NCBI RefSeq assembly: GCF_019578655.1 | Contig: NC_063263.1 | Span: 11,159,001-11,223,000, forward strand | Reading direction: 5' to 3' | Origin: Ricinus communis | Taxonomy: Eukaryota; Streptophyta; Magnoliopsida; Malpighiales; Euphorbiaceae | DNA: 64,000 bases | Part shown: piece by piece, positions 14,031-24,459 of the stretch | Layout of the letters: every line of letters begins with the position of its first letter | Numbering within the stretch: position 1 is the stretch's first letter | Made by a program: the position numbers and the translations under genes | Notes under the pieces: generated by a model | Told to the model about the DNA's origin: nothing | The model's input: the letters and a program-made list of their open reading frames with translations, nothing else | Database searches by the model: none

Positions 14031-14420
14031 TAACAATTTTGTTGCTAGAAAATAATATGTTCATTATATAAAACATTGAGGTTCGTTATGTATAAATTAC
14101 AAGTTGATCATTTTATTCATAATATTGATAACAATTTTATTTTTGAAATTAAATAGGTTTATTTTGTTGCACATTAAAATATATTATATATGAACTATAT
14201 ATTCATTATTTTATTCACAATCTTAGTAACAATTTTATTTTTGAATTATAATAAGTTCATTTTGTACCATATTAAGGTTTATTAAATATGAACTATATGT
14301 TCATCATGTTGTTCATAGTTTTGATAACAAATTTATTTTTGAAATAGAATAGATCCATTTTATAATAGAATAACTTTATATCATTAACAAATGAATATAG
14401 AAGTTTTAAGTAATGAAAAT
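14031..14420. repeat. Tandem repeat array, 98-bp period, about 4 diverged copies
   Basis: The start motif TAACAATTTT (TAACAAATTT in the last copy) occurs at 14031, 14129, 14227 and 14325, exactly 98 bp apart each time. Each unit goes on with a T-rich TTATTTTTGAA stretch, a GTTCATTTT-like segment and a TTCAT(A/T)(A/G)TTTTG-like end. Units are clearly diverged, so the array is old, yet the spacing has kept register. Confidence 0.75.
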
Positions 14421-14490
14421 TTCATATGTGTATAAAAATAAATAAGTATTAATGGGTTATAATGATCGGGTTCCTAATCTACAAACTAGA

Positions 14491-14770
14491 TCCATTAAAG
14501 TATCACGTGAGACTCGCTAAATATATAATGCAATTTTATTTTTTATACATTCATTATTCATAAGTTATAATTGACAGATGCATCATTTACTAGCAATAAG
14601 TTCATCAACGTATCACTTGAGGTTCATTAAATATATAACGGAAATTCATTAATCATAGATTATAATCAAAAGCTTCATCATGTACTAGAAACAGGTTCAT
14701 CAAAATATAATTTAAAATTTATTAAATATATAACATATGTTCATTCTTATAAAATATATTCATTAAAAAA
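14491..14770. repeat. Second degenerate tandem block, ~95-110-bp spacing
   Basis: A related motif (TCCATTAAAGTATCAC, TTCATCAACGTATCAC, then TTCATCAAAATATAAT), each followed by a TAAATATATAA element, starts at 14491, 14601 and 14696. It shares words with the 98-bp array and is probably its more decayed continuation. Confidence 0.5.
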
Positions 14771-17717
14771 TGTATACATGCTAATTTAATATATAATAAA
14801 GAACTAAATGACAAATTAAAAATCGCATTTATAATCCAATAGTAAATTTTATACATTCATTTCATATAAATCATACATACATAAAATATTTTACAAATAA
14901 TATATTTATCAGTAACAAAATCTATCTAAAATATTAATTTTTCAGTTATAAACTTTAGTTTCATAAAATTTAAACTGTATTTCTTTAATTTTTTACCCCT
15001 AATTTTGCAAGTAAATTATGTGAAAATAAATATGAATACTTTTATAAAATAATGAAATTTATAAAAATTAAAATATTAAAAAATTAAAATTGAAATCTAA
15101 AAAGTTATAAAAATTGTAATTTAAAAAAAAATAGAAGAATGTATGTAAAATAAAAGAAACTCATCTTTTAGTATTAGAAAAGAAAATTGTGTGTTTTAGT
15201 TAGAAGCAAAAAATCTTTTATTGAGCTCACAATTTTTCTATTTTAATAATATATAAAATTTTAATTAAACTTATATATTTTTAGAAAACGCATAGGCAAC
15301 ATGTGCTAATAGTGACAGATACATAATACTAAAAATAGCAATTGGCAGCCATAATCTCTATCGGCCTATTTATTGGGTGTAAAAGAATTAATTGTGGTTG
15401 AAGTGAGATAAGTGTAATTGGCAGCTAAAAAAGAAATCAAAATAGAATATTAAGTTTAGTAATACAATGCATTTAGCAGAAGATTAGTAACATCCATATT
15501 ATAATATCCCAATATATTACTTTTTCTTTTAGCGGTGGCGGCTGCTATTGCAATCAATTCATAACTAAAATAACTATTATTTCATGATATCTGTTTATAA
15601 AAATAACTTTTTTAACATTTTATTTTCAGTACATCTAATAAAATCCATGAATTTACCAATATATAAAATATCATAGTTGTCTCTTCTATTTTTTCTTTAT
15701 TTTTTTATTTTTTATTAAAATTTCATTTTTAGCCTACTATTAGTCGTTTTTAAATTGGCAGAATTTTTTATTATTATTATTAATTAGTTTTATAAATAAA
15801 TATTATTATTTTTTGAAAAATTTTATGATTTTTCATTATTAAAAGTTTTGAGTTGCCATTCTATAGGAGTTTTATGGTCTTTCATTACAAAAGTGTTGAA
15901 CTCTCCTTCTACGAGAGTGTTGAAGAGAAAAAAGAAATTAAATCTAACATTCAAACGAATTCGTCAAAAAAATAACTATAAAATCGATATGTAGTTTAGT
16001 GCCACCAAATGGAGCATTTTTCTTGTAAAATTGCATTTTATTACTCCATCAATGCGATTGATGATTGTTATGAGTAATATTTTTATTTATATTTTTTGTT
16101 GTTTGATATTTAATTTTATTTTTTATACCAAAATGTGATTGTTAATTATCTTTAATGAAATATTCATATTTCTTTTAATAAAAAAAAAGAATTAGAATTG
16201 GTGCAAAATCCCAACATCTCTTTTTTTTTTTAATTTTTAATTAGAATTTTAATTTTGGCCATATCCGCGGTGATTATTTTTATTATTAATTAATTTTAAA
16301 TATTAGTATTATTTTGATGAATTTTATTATGTTTTGTTATAAAATTTTTGAATTTTTATTTTATCAGAGTTTTATAATTTTCCGTTTATGAAGATGTTGA
16401 ATTTTTCTATAAAAATAATAAAAAATGAAATCTAACATCTAAATAATCAGAATTATTGAAAAAAATACTTATAAAAAATTGAGATTTCGAAAAACACATT
16501 TGATAATTATTTCAAACAAATTTCTTCACAATCCAAAAAAAATAATTGAAATTGATGGGTCCGTTGTAAAATCAACATCAGGAATTGTCTTGTTGCAGGA
16601 CTTGTGCCTGGTTTTGAAGTCACGTGAAAAGGAGATGTGGGTCACTGGGTCAACATTGAGGTACTATGAAAAACTTGATTAATTCTAGATAATGTTAATA
16701 TTCAGAACCTGGACTTTGACCAGTTGTTCACCAATCACTAACCAAAATCTGTCGATGTGGAACGCAAGAATTTGTTCAAATTATTATCCCTTTATATATA
16801 ATCCTTTTCTTTTCTTTTTTTTTTAAAATTAATGTCTCTTATAGATTTTTATCCGATGGTCCGTATATCTAATTTTTAATAATAAATTAACTTAAATATC
16901 ATTAGTCATGGTTCTTTTTTCTTTTATTTTTATTTTCTCGATCAATTAATTTTCCACTTATAACACTACAAATCCAATAACAGATTTTTATATTAAAGTT
17001 CTAAAAGAAAATTAAAAGATCTTCCTCTCCACTTCTTTTCCTCCACCCCTTTCTTTTAACATGGTTAATATATCAAGTATTTAAGGATTTAAAGCAAAAA
17101 TGGAGGAAGAAATTAAGGAAAATAAACAGCTGTTCATTTTGTTCATATTTTTGTTGGGTCTTTGTTTCAAGAATTATAAAATGAGATAATTTCTTTCATT
17201 TTCTTAACAAATATGTTTCTCTGTGAAAAATTTAAAACTTTTATAGTGAGAAAGCTAACATGCAACGTGAACATGGCAACCAGAGTTATTATTAAAAAAA
17301 AAGGGCTTAGTTACCAAAAAAAAAAAAAAAAATTATTGATTCATTAATTGAACAAAACACATCTTTTGGTAAAGAATTTAAAATTAAAACAACAAATAAT
17401 TAACGAAAATCCTAGGACTTGGATTATGTCTTTTTCCTCATTTTCTTGAAATGGGTTTAGGGTTTTGACACAATAAGAAGAACAGAAGACTTTCCTAAAT
17501 CATTTATAACTTATTGGAGGAAATTTGAAGCTCCCACTTTATATTAGAACAAAAGGACTGACATATCATACTTTTATATAAACCTTTCACAACTCTCTCA
17601 TTCTTTGTCCCATTCCCTTTGCTTAGTTTGGTAGATAAGGATCACAATTGGTTCATGGGTTTTCTAAGATACTCTTATCCGTCCTCCTCCACCTTTTATT
17701 TCAGTGCTCTCTAATGA
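14771..17717. other. Intergenic DNA with one diverged direct duplication
   Basis: No gene seen. The stretch at about 15770-15985 and the one at about 16275-16475 share the same order of words (TTATTATTAATTA, an AGTTTTAT block, GTGTTGAA/GATGTTGAA, AAATCTAACAT, TCA(A/G)AATT-like, ATAACTATAAAA-like). This indicates an old direct duplication or two copies of one interspersed element. The ORF at 16479-16682 is not recognisable. Confidence 0.5.
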
Positions 17718-18335
17718 CTTGGTTTTGGCGCGATAGTTTGGGTTCAAACCAACACATCAGGCAACAATTACACATTCTCAAACTACTTCGATGCTCTCAA
17801 GATTCTTATGAACTTGACCCAACTTGAACGCATTTTCACCGACCTTTGTTCGACTCTCTTCTCTAATAATCCAACCAATTTCTCTTAATGTTTGCGATCA
17901 TTACCTTTTGTTATCTGTTTCACGGCCATCCTCTTTCCCCACGAGGTCCCACCTTCGACCTTCGTAGAACAAGAAAAAGAAGAGTTTGAATATTTCGTAG
18001 CGCTCGTTATTGTTGTTGTTATGTCATTGTTTACCTACTAGGATACAATTTTATACCAAATCCTAGTAGAACATTGTCGTTGGGGTTTATTATCATATTG
18101 CAATTGCTTTTAGCTTCTCCTCTAGCAGTTTTATTTCTCTTTTGTGAAAACTTGAAATCTGAACTGGTTAAACAATAGATATCTTGACACTGAAGAGCCA
18201 TGGTTGACTGTAGAAACAGAACAACAAGGCGAGATTCCAGAAAAGCCAATGGAGGAGGGGGTGGCGGCGGCAGCACTGGAAGAGGAAGCGATAGAGACAA
18301 AGAAGAGGCCAGTAATTGGGAAAGAGATACAATAA
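17718..18335 (+). pseudogene. Decayed protein-coding-like segment, family unknown
   Basis: Frame 3 stays open from 17718 to 18041 apart from one TAA at 17886-17888, and its translation has balanced, protein-like composition (e.g. GAIVWVQTNTSG, NYFDALKILMNL, LFPHEVPPSTFVEQE). A second patch at 18156-18335 encodes about 59 residues rich in Glu and Ala (e.g. LDTEEPWLTVETEQQ) before a TAA. The patch is distinctly richer in GC than the surrounding desert. There is no start codon or clear splice structure. I do not recognise the family. I infer a gene relic or captured gene fragment, but chance cannot be excluded. Confidence 0.35.
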
Positions 18336-18763
18336 TGAAAGTGCTATCTACGATTAATTTCTAGATTGTATTTGTTTAAATTACTTTTCTTTTTCAGTTT
18401 GATGACTAAATGTATGTTTTCCATACATTAGATGAGTCATCAGCTAATTTGTTGACTCAACATTCATTATTTTATTAATACAAAGTTAGCGTGCTACATA
18501 AGTGTCTTCACCGAGAAACTTAAAAATTTCAATAGAAAATGTATTTGTTATAAAGATGAAAGAAATTATCTGATTTTACAATTTTTGAAAGAATTGGATA
18601 AATATGTTAAAAGCGTGAAAGTTCAGAAATTAATTGCTAATTAGGCTTTACCTCATTAAAAAATAAAGTTATTTCACGCAGCACTATTTTTTTCTTATAA
18701 AAAATTCCTATGATCTTTTCTCAACATTCTTTTCCATTTTTTTTTTAAATTTGTATTAGTGTG
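18336..18763. other. AT-rich intergenic DNA
   Basis: Nothing recognisable between the coding-like patch and the tandem repeat block. Confidence 0.6.
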
Positions 18764-19200
18764 ATTCAATTTTTATTTTATATCTTTTTTATTTTTTCAA
18801 AATTTTGTTACAAAAAAGACACTAAAAGATACCGAAAGTTTATTTGTTTTAACTTGTATGATAATGAATTTTCAAAATTTTGTCCAAAAGAGATACTAAA
18901 AATATATCTAAAAAATACTGAAATGATATTATTTTTAATTTATATTATTGCGAATTCAATTTTTATTTTATATCTTTTTATTTTTTTTAGAATTTCGTCA
19001 TAAAAAAGAAACTAAAACTATACCTAAAGGATATCGAAAGTTTATTTATTTCAACTTGTATTATTATGAATTTTTCTTTTAAAATTTCATCCAAAAAAAA
19101 TACTAAAAGTAATACCTATAAAATACCGAAAAAATATTATTTTAATTTGTAATACTATAAAACTAGCAAAATAAAATAGATTTATCATTTTTATTTTATA
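18764..19200. repeat. Tandem repeat, ~190-bp period, just over 2 copies
   Basis: ATTCAATTTTTATTTTATATC starts at 18764 and again at 18954, 190 bp apart. It is followed both times by a GAAAGTTTATTT(G/A)TTT segment and an AAAATTT(T/C)(G/A)TCCAAAA segment. Within a unit, the two halves also resemble each other (TACTAAAA(A/G) and ATACCGAAA words recur about 95 bp apart). A third partial copy runs to about 19200. Confidence 0.65.
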
Positions 19201-20255
19201 TCTTTATATTTAGTATTCGTAAATTGAATGATATTACATATTTTTTATATCAACCAGTGTGTTTTAATGATATAAAAATGTGTGTTTCAAAAATATACCA
19301 TAATATACCAAAAACATATGAAATGCAGTTTAAAATACATAAAGATATAATTAAAATAATATAAAATATATAAAAACAATACCAATGAAATATCAAAAGT
19401 ATACTATAATACATTTTCAAAAAAAACCGTATAAATAAAAATTTTAAAAAAGAATTGTAAAAAAAAAATTGAAAAAAAAAAATCACAAAAAAATCCCTTA
19501 AAAGATCTGTTTGAATACAGAGTTTATTTGAATACATCAATCCTAACTATGTTGAAATTTTTTATTATTATTATAAGCCTAGCAAGTTAATACTTCTAAG
19601 GTTTAATAATTTATTACTCCACTAAGTATATTAACAGAGGGTCGAGTATCTATATATAAAGATTCATTACTGTATTATACCAAAAGTTTAAGATTAACAA
19701 TCAATAAAAGAACTCCCACTTAATTGATTGGCAATCTAACATCAAGTTAAAATTGCCAAGCACACAATAACAAAGTTACTGGTAACATCAGCATTTACTA
19801 TCAGTAGTTACTGGTAAAAAGATGTTCTTCGAGATATAAACTGAGGAAATCAATAATCCATGTTGAGGGGTCAAAAATTTTTTGAATTACTTCTAATAAC
19901 AAAGTTTGTGTACTTGTGTAAGTGGATGAGCAGCTCCTCAATGGCTTATCAAGGACCATGAAGTTGAGAAATAGGTAAATAAAATTCAATATGCTGAGAT
20001 TGATTGAGAAAATTCAATATGCTTGTTGTTAGTTAAGAACACTAAAACATTCAAAACTTGAATGTTTACGCATCTTTATTCTATCAACTAAATTTTTGAA
20101 GCATATAATACTATACAGAGAAAAGGTAAATTGAATGTTATAACATGTAAAATCTATCTCCATTTCAAACAATTCTGTATAATAATAATAATAAAAAAAA
20201 AGAAGCTATAAGATCTAATCGAGTTAATAAGCACCATTCCAAGGGCTCCAGAACA
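19201..20255. other. AT-rich intergenic DNA and F-box gene 3' flank
   Basis: No gene recognised. The open frames at 19250-19540 and 19801-19989 (minus) are Phe/Ile/Tyr-rich products of AT-rich DNA. The part next to 20255 should contain the 3' UTR of the F-box gene. Confidence 0.6.
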
Positions 20256-21992
20256 CTAGCCTTTACAGACTAAACATCCATGCTGCAAGAAAAAGCTTAT
20301 CTGCTTATCAGTAGGAATAAAACCACATGGCGGGGTAATTTTCCTCAGTGATGGCCTTGAAAACACCATGGTTGCTATCATATCTACTTTCACATTATCA
20401 CACCACTTCAGATTCATCTCCCTTAATTTCGTACAGTTTTGCACCACTTCATTTACCCCTTTTTCTGTCACATTCAAGCAACCCGCCAAGTCCAGATGCA
20501 ACAGCATCTGGCATCTCTTTGCAATGACAGCCAATGCTTCATCATCGATTCCGGGTCCCTGCACTTGCAAAACTTCCAATTTAGGAAGTTCAACATTTAT
20601 ATCGAGATTCTTTATCCCTACACATCGGTTCATCTCCAAATGCCTAATTTCACTGCAACTTCTAAGCACTTCTTTGATCCCCTCTTCTGTAATACCAAAA
20701 CAATAACTAATCTCTAGCACTTGTAAACTTGGGCAGCAACATGCAATTTTGATGAGACAATCATCACTCAAATTGTTATTCCCAACCAGCTTCAGTGACT
20801 TGATTCTCGGATTGGTAATCAAATCCACCATAAACTCTTCAACCCCCAAATTTGTTCTCTCCATTTTAACATCACTCAATAAGGGACAGTTTTTTATAAG
20901 GGCAAAGAAGGTCAAACTCGTGAGCTTAGAACATAAACTAAGATTAATGTAGGATAAGTTACAAAGGAAGTTTGACAACTCAATCATAGACTCATCAGTG
21001 AGAAAATTTGCCCCTTCAAGATCTAAGTAGACAAGAAACTTGTACCTATACAATAAAAAAGAAATTCCAACAAACGAGAAATTGTAGCAATGAGAGACAG
21101 TAAGTTTCTTTAGTGGAAGACATGCTTCAGCAACCAAATAGAGCAATTCATCGGAGATAAATGAATTTGAAAGATGAAGCTCACATAAAGATTTAGCATA
21201 AGTAAAAGATTCTTGAAAGAAAGAATCTATAGAAGGAATTCCAACACCATCTAAAGAAATAGAATTCAGATTAGAGCAATTACGCATGATTAAACTAATA
21301 CCATTCTGGGTTATAAAATCACAATCACGAACCTTAACTTCACTTAACAACAAACAATTTAACGATAAAAAGTGAAGAGACTTATCAGTAATGAAACGAT
21401 TACCAGAAAGATCAATCCTTCGCAACTTATTGAGCTTCAATCCCAACTCAAGAATCCCATCATCGGTCACAATCCCAGAAAAACATTGCAAATCCAAGGA
21501 TCCGTTTGGATTAAAACGAGAATCATAAAGTGGAAAACTAATATCGAGATCTTCAAGCAAAGGAAACGAAGACCCAATTAAAAATAAATCGCTATCTTGC
21601 AAACCGGAGATCTTCGAGCAATGCAATTTCCTCAAGTTTCTCATTTTCAGCCCAAATTCTCTCAAACCCAGATGGGGAAATCGAGTTTGGTTCTCAAAAT
21701 TGAGAGAGTCGAGGTCCAATTCAGATTTGGAGAGTTGATGGAGAAGAGAATTGAGGTCATCTTTGGATAATTGAGAGATTTGGATTGATTTTAAATTGGG
21801 GAATCGGTTAAGAAGATGGGAAAGGAAAGGAAGTGTATGGGAAGAGATTGTTAGGTTTTGGCGAAGATGATTGGTCATAGAGAAGAAACGAGTGGAGACT
21901 AGCGACAGAGATTCGAAGTGGCGATGGTGATCGAGGGAATTGAGTATTAATTCCCAACATTCTTGTGGCAAATCAATTGATTTCTCAGTCAT
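20256..21992 (-). CDS. F-box/LRR-repeat protein (intronless)
   Basis: A single-exon 578-aa protein, probably the substrate-recognition subunit of an SCF (SKP1-CUL1-F-box) ubiquitin ligase. The N-terminus (about residues 5-45: LPQECWELILNSLDHHRHFE...LVSTRFF) is an F-box. The rest is a run of cysteine-containing-type LRRs of about 25-26 residues, with repeated L..L.LS.C..(I/L)T..G motifs (e.g. LEISYCFGITEEGI and LDLAGCLNVTEKGV), forming the RNI-like horseshoe. The start is the first in-frame ATG, directly before the F-box, and the stop is TAG. Length and layout suit plant FBL proteins of the F-box/LRR 3/4 kind, but I cannot assign the ortholog or target. No break is seen. Confidence 0.9.
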   Translation of the reverse strand: MTEKSIDLPQECWELILNSLDHHRHFESLSLVSTRFFSMTNHLRQNLTISSHTLPFLSHLLNRFPNLKSIQISQLSKDDLNSLLHQLSKSELDLDSLNFENQTRFPHLGLREFGLKMRNLRKLHCSKISGLQDSDLFLIGSSFPLLEDLDISFPLYDSRFNPNGSLDLQCFSGIVTDDGILELGLKLNKLRRIDLSGNRFITDKSLHFLSLNCLLLSEVKVRDCDFITQNGISLIMRNCSNLNSISLDGVGIPSIDSFFQESFTYAKSLCELHLSNSFISDELLYLVAEACLPLKKLTVSHCYNFSFVGISFLLYRYKFLVYLDLEGANFLTDESMIELSNFLCNLSYINLSLCSKLTSLTFFALIKNCPLLSDVKMERTNLGVEEFMVDLITNPRIKSLKLVGNNNLSDDCLIKIACCCPSLQVLEISYCFGITEEGIKEVLRSCSEIRHLEMNRCVGIKNLDINVELPKLEVLQVQGPGIDDEALAVIAKRCQMLLHLDLAGCLNVTEKGVNEVVQNCTKLREMNLKWCDNVKVDMIATMVFSRPSLRKITPPCGFIPTDKQISFFLQHGCLVCKG

Positions 21993-22952
21993 TTTAATTT
22001 TCTTGTTGGGATTGTGAAGATGGAATTGAGTTTTACGAGAGATACAAAGAGAGAGATCAGATTAGGGAATTGGGATATCAATTTTGAAAGATCGAAGAAA
22101 TGTGGGTTGATCGAAGAGGAAAACTAGTGCAGAGTTGCACTAACGTGAGGGCTCTGTTTGATAACGACTCTACTCAATCTTTTCCTTTTTGTTTTTGTTT
22201 TTTTCAAACCATGTCTCTACGCAAATTCTTTTATCAATTAAACTGAACTTCTTACAATCAGCCAAAAGCAAAGGTATTCAAAGCAGAAGGCGGGATACAA
22301 CTTCGAATACAAATTTTCTTGTACGATAATTCTGAAATTTGAAAATTATGCTTTGGTACCATAATATTGTGAATTTATATCTCGGTTTTCAAGAAAAAAC
22401 CAAAAATTTTAATTTTTACAAATAATTACCATACTTTCAATTTTCTTTTAATATATAAATCTGGTGACTTTAAATTCAACATCAAGTTTAGTCATGCAAA
22501 CATGGCACTGAGCATAACAGATGATATTATTAACTCATCTAAGGTATTAAAATGATCCATTTTGACACTATTTCTTGATAGAATTCAGAAAAATAAAAAC
22601 ACAACTTGGGAGGCCTAATAATAATGAAATTTGAACCTTTATATTTTAGTGATATTTTAGCTAATCTTTATAAAATTAATAATTTACCTATGATTTGGGC
22701 ATTTGAAAAAAAGGGAACATTGTCTTTAAATCTTATTTTATTAAACAAATAAAGTTATAGCTTTATTCGATTGCGCAGATAAATTTATGTAAAAGTTGAT
22801 AGTTTGCATTTATAAAATTAAAACAGCACAAGTCGCATTTAATTTATAAAACCAAAAATTAATAATAATAACATATCAACATGATGATAATCTGTTTTCT
22901 GCTTATTTTGTGTTTCACAGATTCTTGTATAAAGTTACAAAACAAGAAACAT
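21993..22952. other. F-box gene 5' flank and spacer
   Basis: The first 150 bp or so upstream of the F-box ATG carry GA-rich 5' UTR-like sequence. The remainder to 22952 is AT-rich spacer and the 3' flank of the proline-rich gene. I see no gene. Confidence 0.6.
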
Positions 22953-24377
22953 TCAGTCCTTTAATGGAGGCGCGAAAGGAAGTGATGGTGTCAATGGCTG
23001 CCCTGGCTCGTTAAACACAGGATCAGCTGCTGGTGGAGCATATGAAAATGGTAATGGTTCTTGTGGATTATCAGGAACTTCAGGCACCAAAGGAGGTGGT
23101 AGAAAAAGATCAGGAACAGTTGGGGTTGATACGACAGGCGGAGTGAATGTAAATGGTGGCTGTTCTGGTGGTAAGAATGGAAACTGGGGAGGCTGATCAT
23201 CAGGTGGTGGAGAAAGATTAATGGGAAACAATGGTGGCAAATCTTGAACTGGTGGTGGTGATGATACCACTGGTGGTAGAAATGGTGTCGGTGTAAACTC
23301 ATCTGCAGGAGGCAAATCTTGTTGTGGTGGTGGATCAAATATGGGAACTAGTGGTGGTGCAGGTGTAAACTCATCTGCTGGTGGCAAATCTTGCTGCGGT
23401 GGTGGATAAAAAATGGGGACTAAGGGTGGTGCAGGTGTAAACTGATCACCTGGTGCCGGGTCTGGTTCAGTTGGTGGAAAAAAGATTGGCACGAATGGCG
23501 GTGCCGGTATAAACTGATCTGGTGGATCATCTGGTTGTGTTGGTGGAGTGAATATGGGGACTAGTGTTGGTGCTGGAAGGTACCCATCTGGAGGTGATAG
23601 CCATGGAATTATTTCAGGTGGTGGTGGTGAAGGAACTAGTGGTGGAGCTGGGAATATTATTGGTGGTGGTATTTCAGGAGTTGATGGAAACAATGGAGGC
23701 GGTGGAGATGGAACTAATGGTGGTGGTGGTGGAGATGGAGGTGGTGGAGATGGCGGTGGTGGAGATGGTGGTGGTGGACAAGGAGGTGGTGGTGATGGAA
23801 CTATTACTGGTGGCGGTGGTGATGGAACTGTAACTGGTGGTGGAGATGTAACTAGAGGTGGCGGTGATGGAATTATAGGAGGTGGAGATGGTTGTACTAT
23901 TGGTGGTGGTGGAGACGGGACAAGTGGGATTGGAGGAGGTGAAGGCACAATAGGTGGTGGTGAGGGTGGAGGCCTTCGCCGGGGAGGAGGGGAGGGTCTT
24001 GGAGTAGGATTAAAAGGATTGTCCGGTGAAGGATAAGTAGGGAAAGGCCATTGGCCGCAAATATCAAATAGATATTGGAAAAATGGATCGCACGTAGATG
24101 ATCTACTTCGGCTGCCACTCCTGCCTCTGCTTCTGCTTCTGCTTCTGCTTCTGCTCCTGCTTCCGCTTCCGCTACCACTTCTGCTTCTATTTCTGGTTCT
24201 GTTTCCACTTCTGCTTCTAACATTGCCTCTGCTTCTTCTGCTTGTTCTATTGCTGCTTCTTCGCTTTTCTTCTTCTTCTTCTTTACCATTGTTGTCGAAA
24301 GCTTTTGTGGCTTCACTTAGAGACTGTGTTATCAAAAGGAGTGACAAAAGAATGACAATTACTATATTCACCTTCAT
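22953..24377 (-). CDS. Secreted proline-rich (extensin-like) protein with RS-rich region
   Basis: A 474-aa putative cell-wall hydroxyproline-rich protein with no intron seen. The ATG at 24377 is preferred because MKVNIVIVILLSLLLITQ makes a typical signal peptide; an in-frame ATG 17 codons upstream would bury it. Next comes an acidic patch, then a long Arg/Ser/Gly tract (SRSRSRSRSR-type, about residues 38-93). Then follows a short conserved-looking segment with two cysteines (CDPFFQYLFDICGQWPFP), then a Pro-rich domain with many SPPPP/SPPP extensin-type motifs. The C-terminal half has at least four repeats of the type F(T/I)PAPPLVPIF.PP. Without Tyr cross-link motifs or a kinase domain it is neither a classical extensin nor a PERK. 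Precise family unknown; function inferred from composition. Confidence 0.8.
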   Translation of the reverse strand: MKVNIVIVILLSLLLITQSLSEATKAFDNNGKEEEEEKRRSSNRTSRRSRGNVRSRSGNRTRNRSRSGSGSGSRSRSRSRSRSRGRSGSRSRSSTCDPFFQYLFDICGQWPFPTYPSPDNPFNPTPRPSPPPRRRPPPSPPPIVPSPPPIPLVPSPPPPIVQPSPPPIIPSPPPLVTSPPPVTVPSPPPPVIVPSPPPPCPPPPSPPPPSPPPPSPPPPPLVPSPPPPLFPSTPEIPPPIIFPAPPLVPSPPPPEIIPWLSPPDGYLPAPTLVPIFTPPTQPDDPPDQFIPAPPFVPIFFPPTEPDPAPGDQFTPAPPLVPIFYPPPQQDLPPADEFTPAPPLVPIFDPPPQQDLPPADEFTPTPFLPPVVSSPPPVQDLPPLFPINLSPPPDDQPPQFPFLPPEQPPFTFTPPVVSTPTVPDLFLPPPLVPEVPDNPQEPLPFSYAPPAADPVFNEPGQPLTPSLPFAPPLKD

Positions 24378-24448
24378 TTCTTTTTCTGTTATCCCTTCAT
24401 ATTTGCATCTCTCTTTCTCTGCATGCAAGAAGCCAAGAGACCAGAAGA

Positions 24449-24457
24449 ATATATATA
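24449..24457 (-). promoter_or_regulatory. Candidate TATA box of the proline-rich protein gene
   Basis: ATATATATA lies about 75 bp upstream of the preferred ATG at 24377. The position fits a short 5' UTR, and it also argues against the upstream in-frame ATG at 24428, which would leave almost no leader. Confidence 0.45.
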
Positions 24458-24459
24458 CA

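Noticed and set aside
23548..24036. 162-aa glycine-rich open frame on the plus strand
   Set aside because: Gly-Gly runs are the complement of the proline codons of the secreted proline-rich protein. The minus strand has the signal peptide and TATA box, so that is the coding strand.
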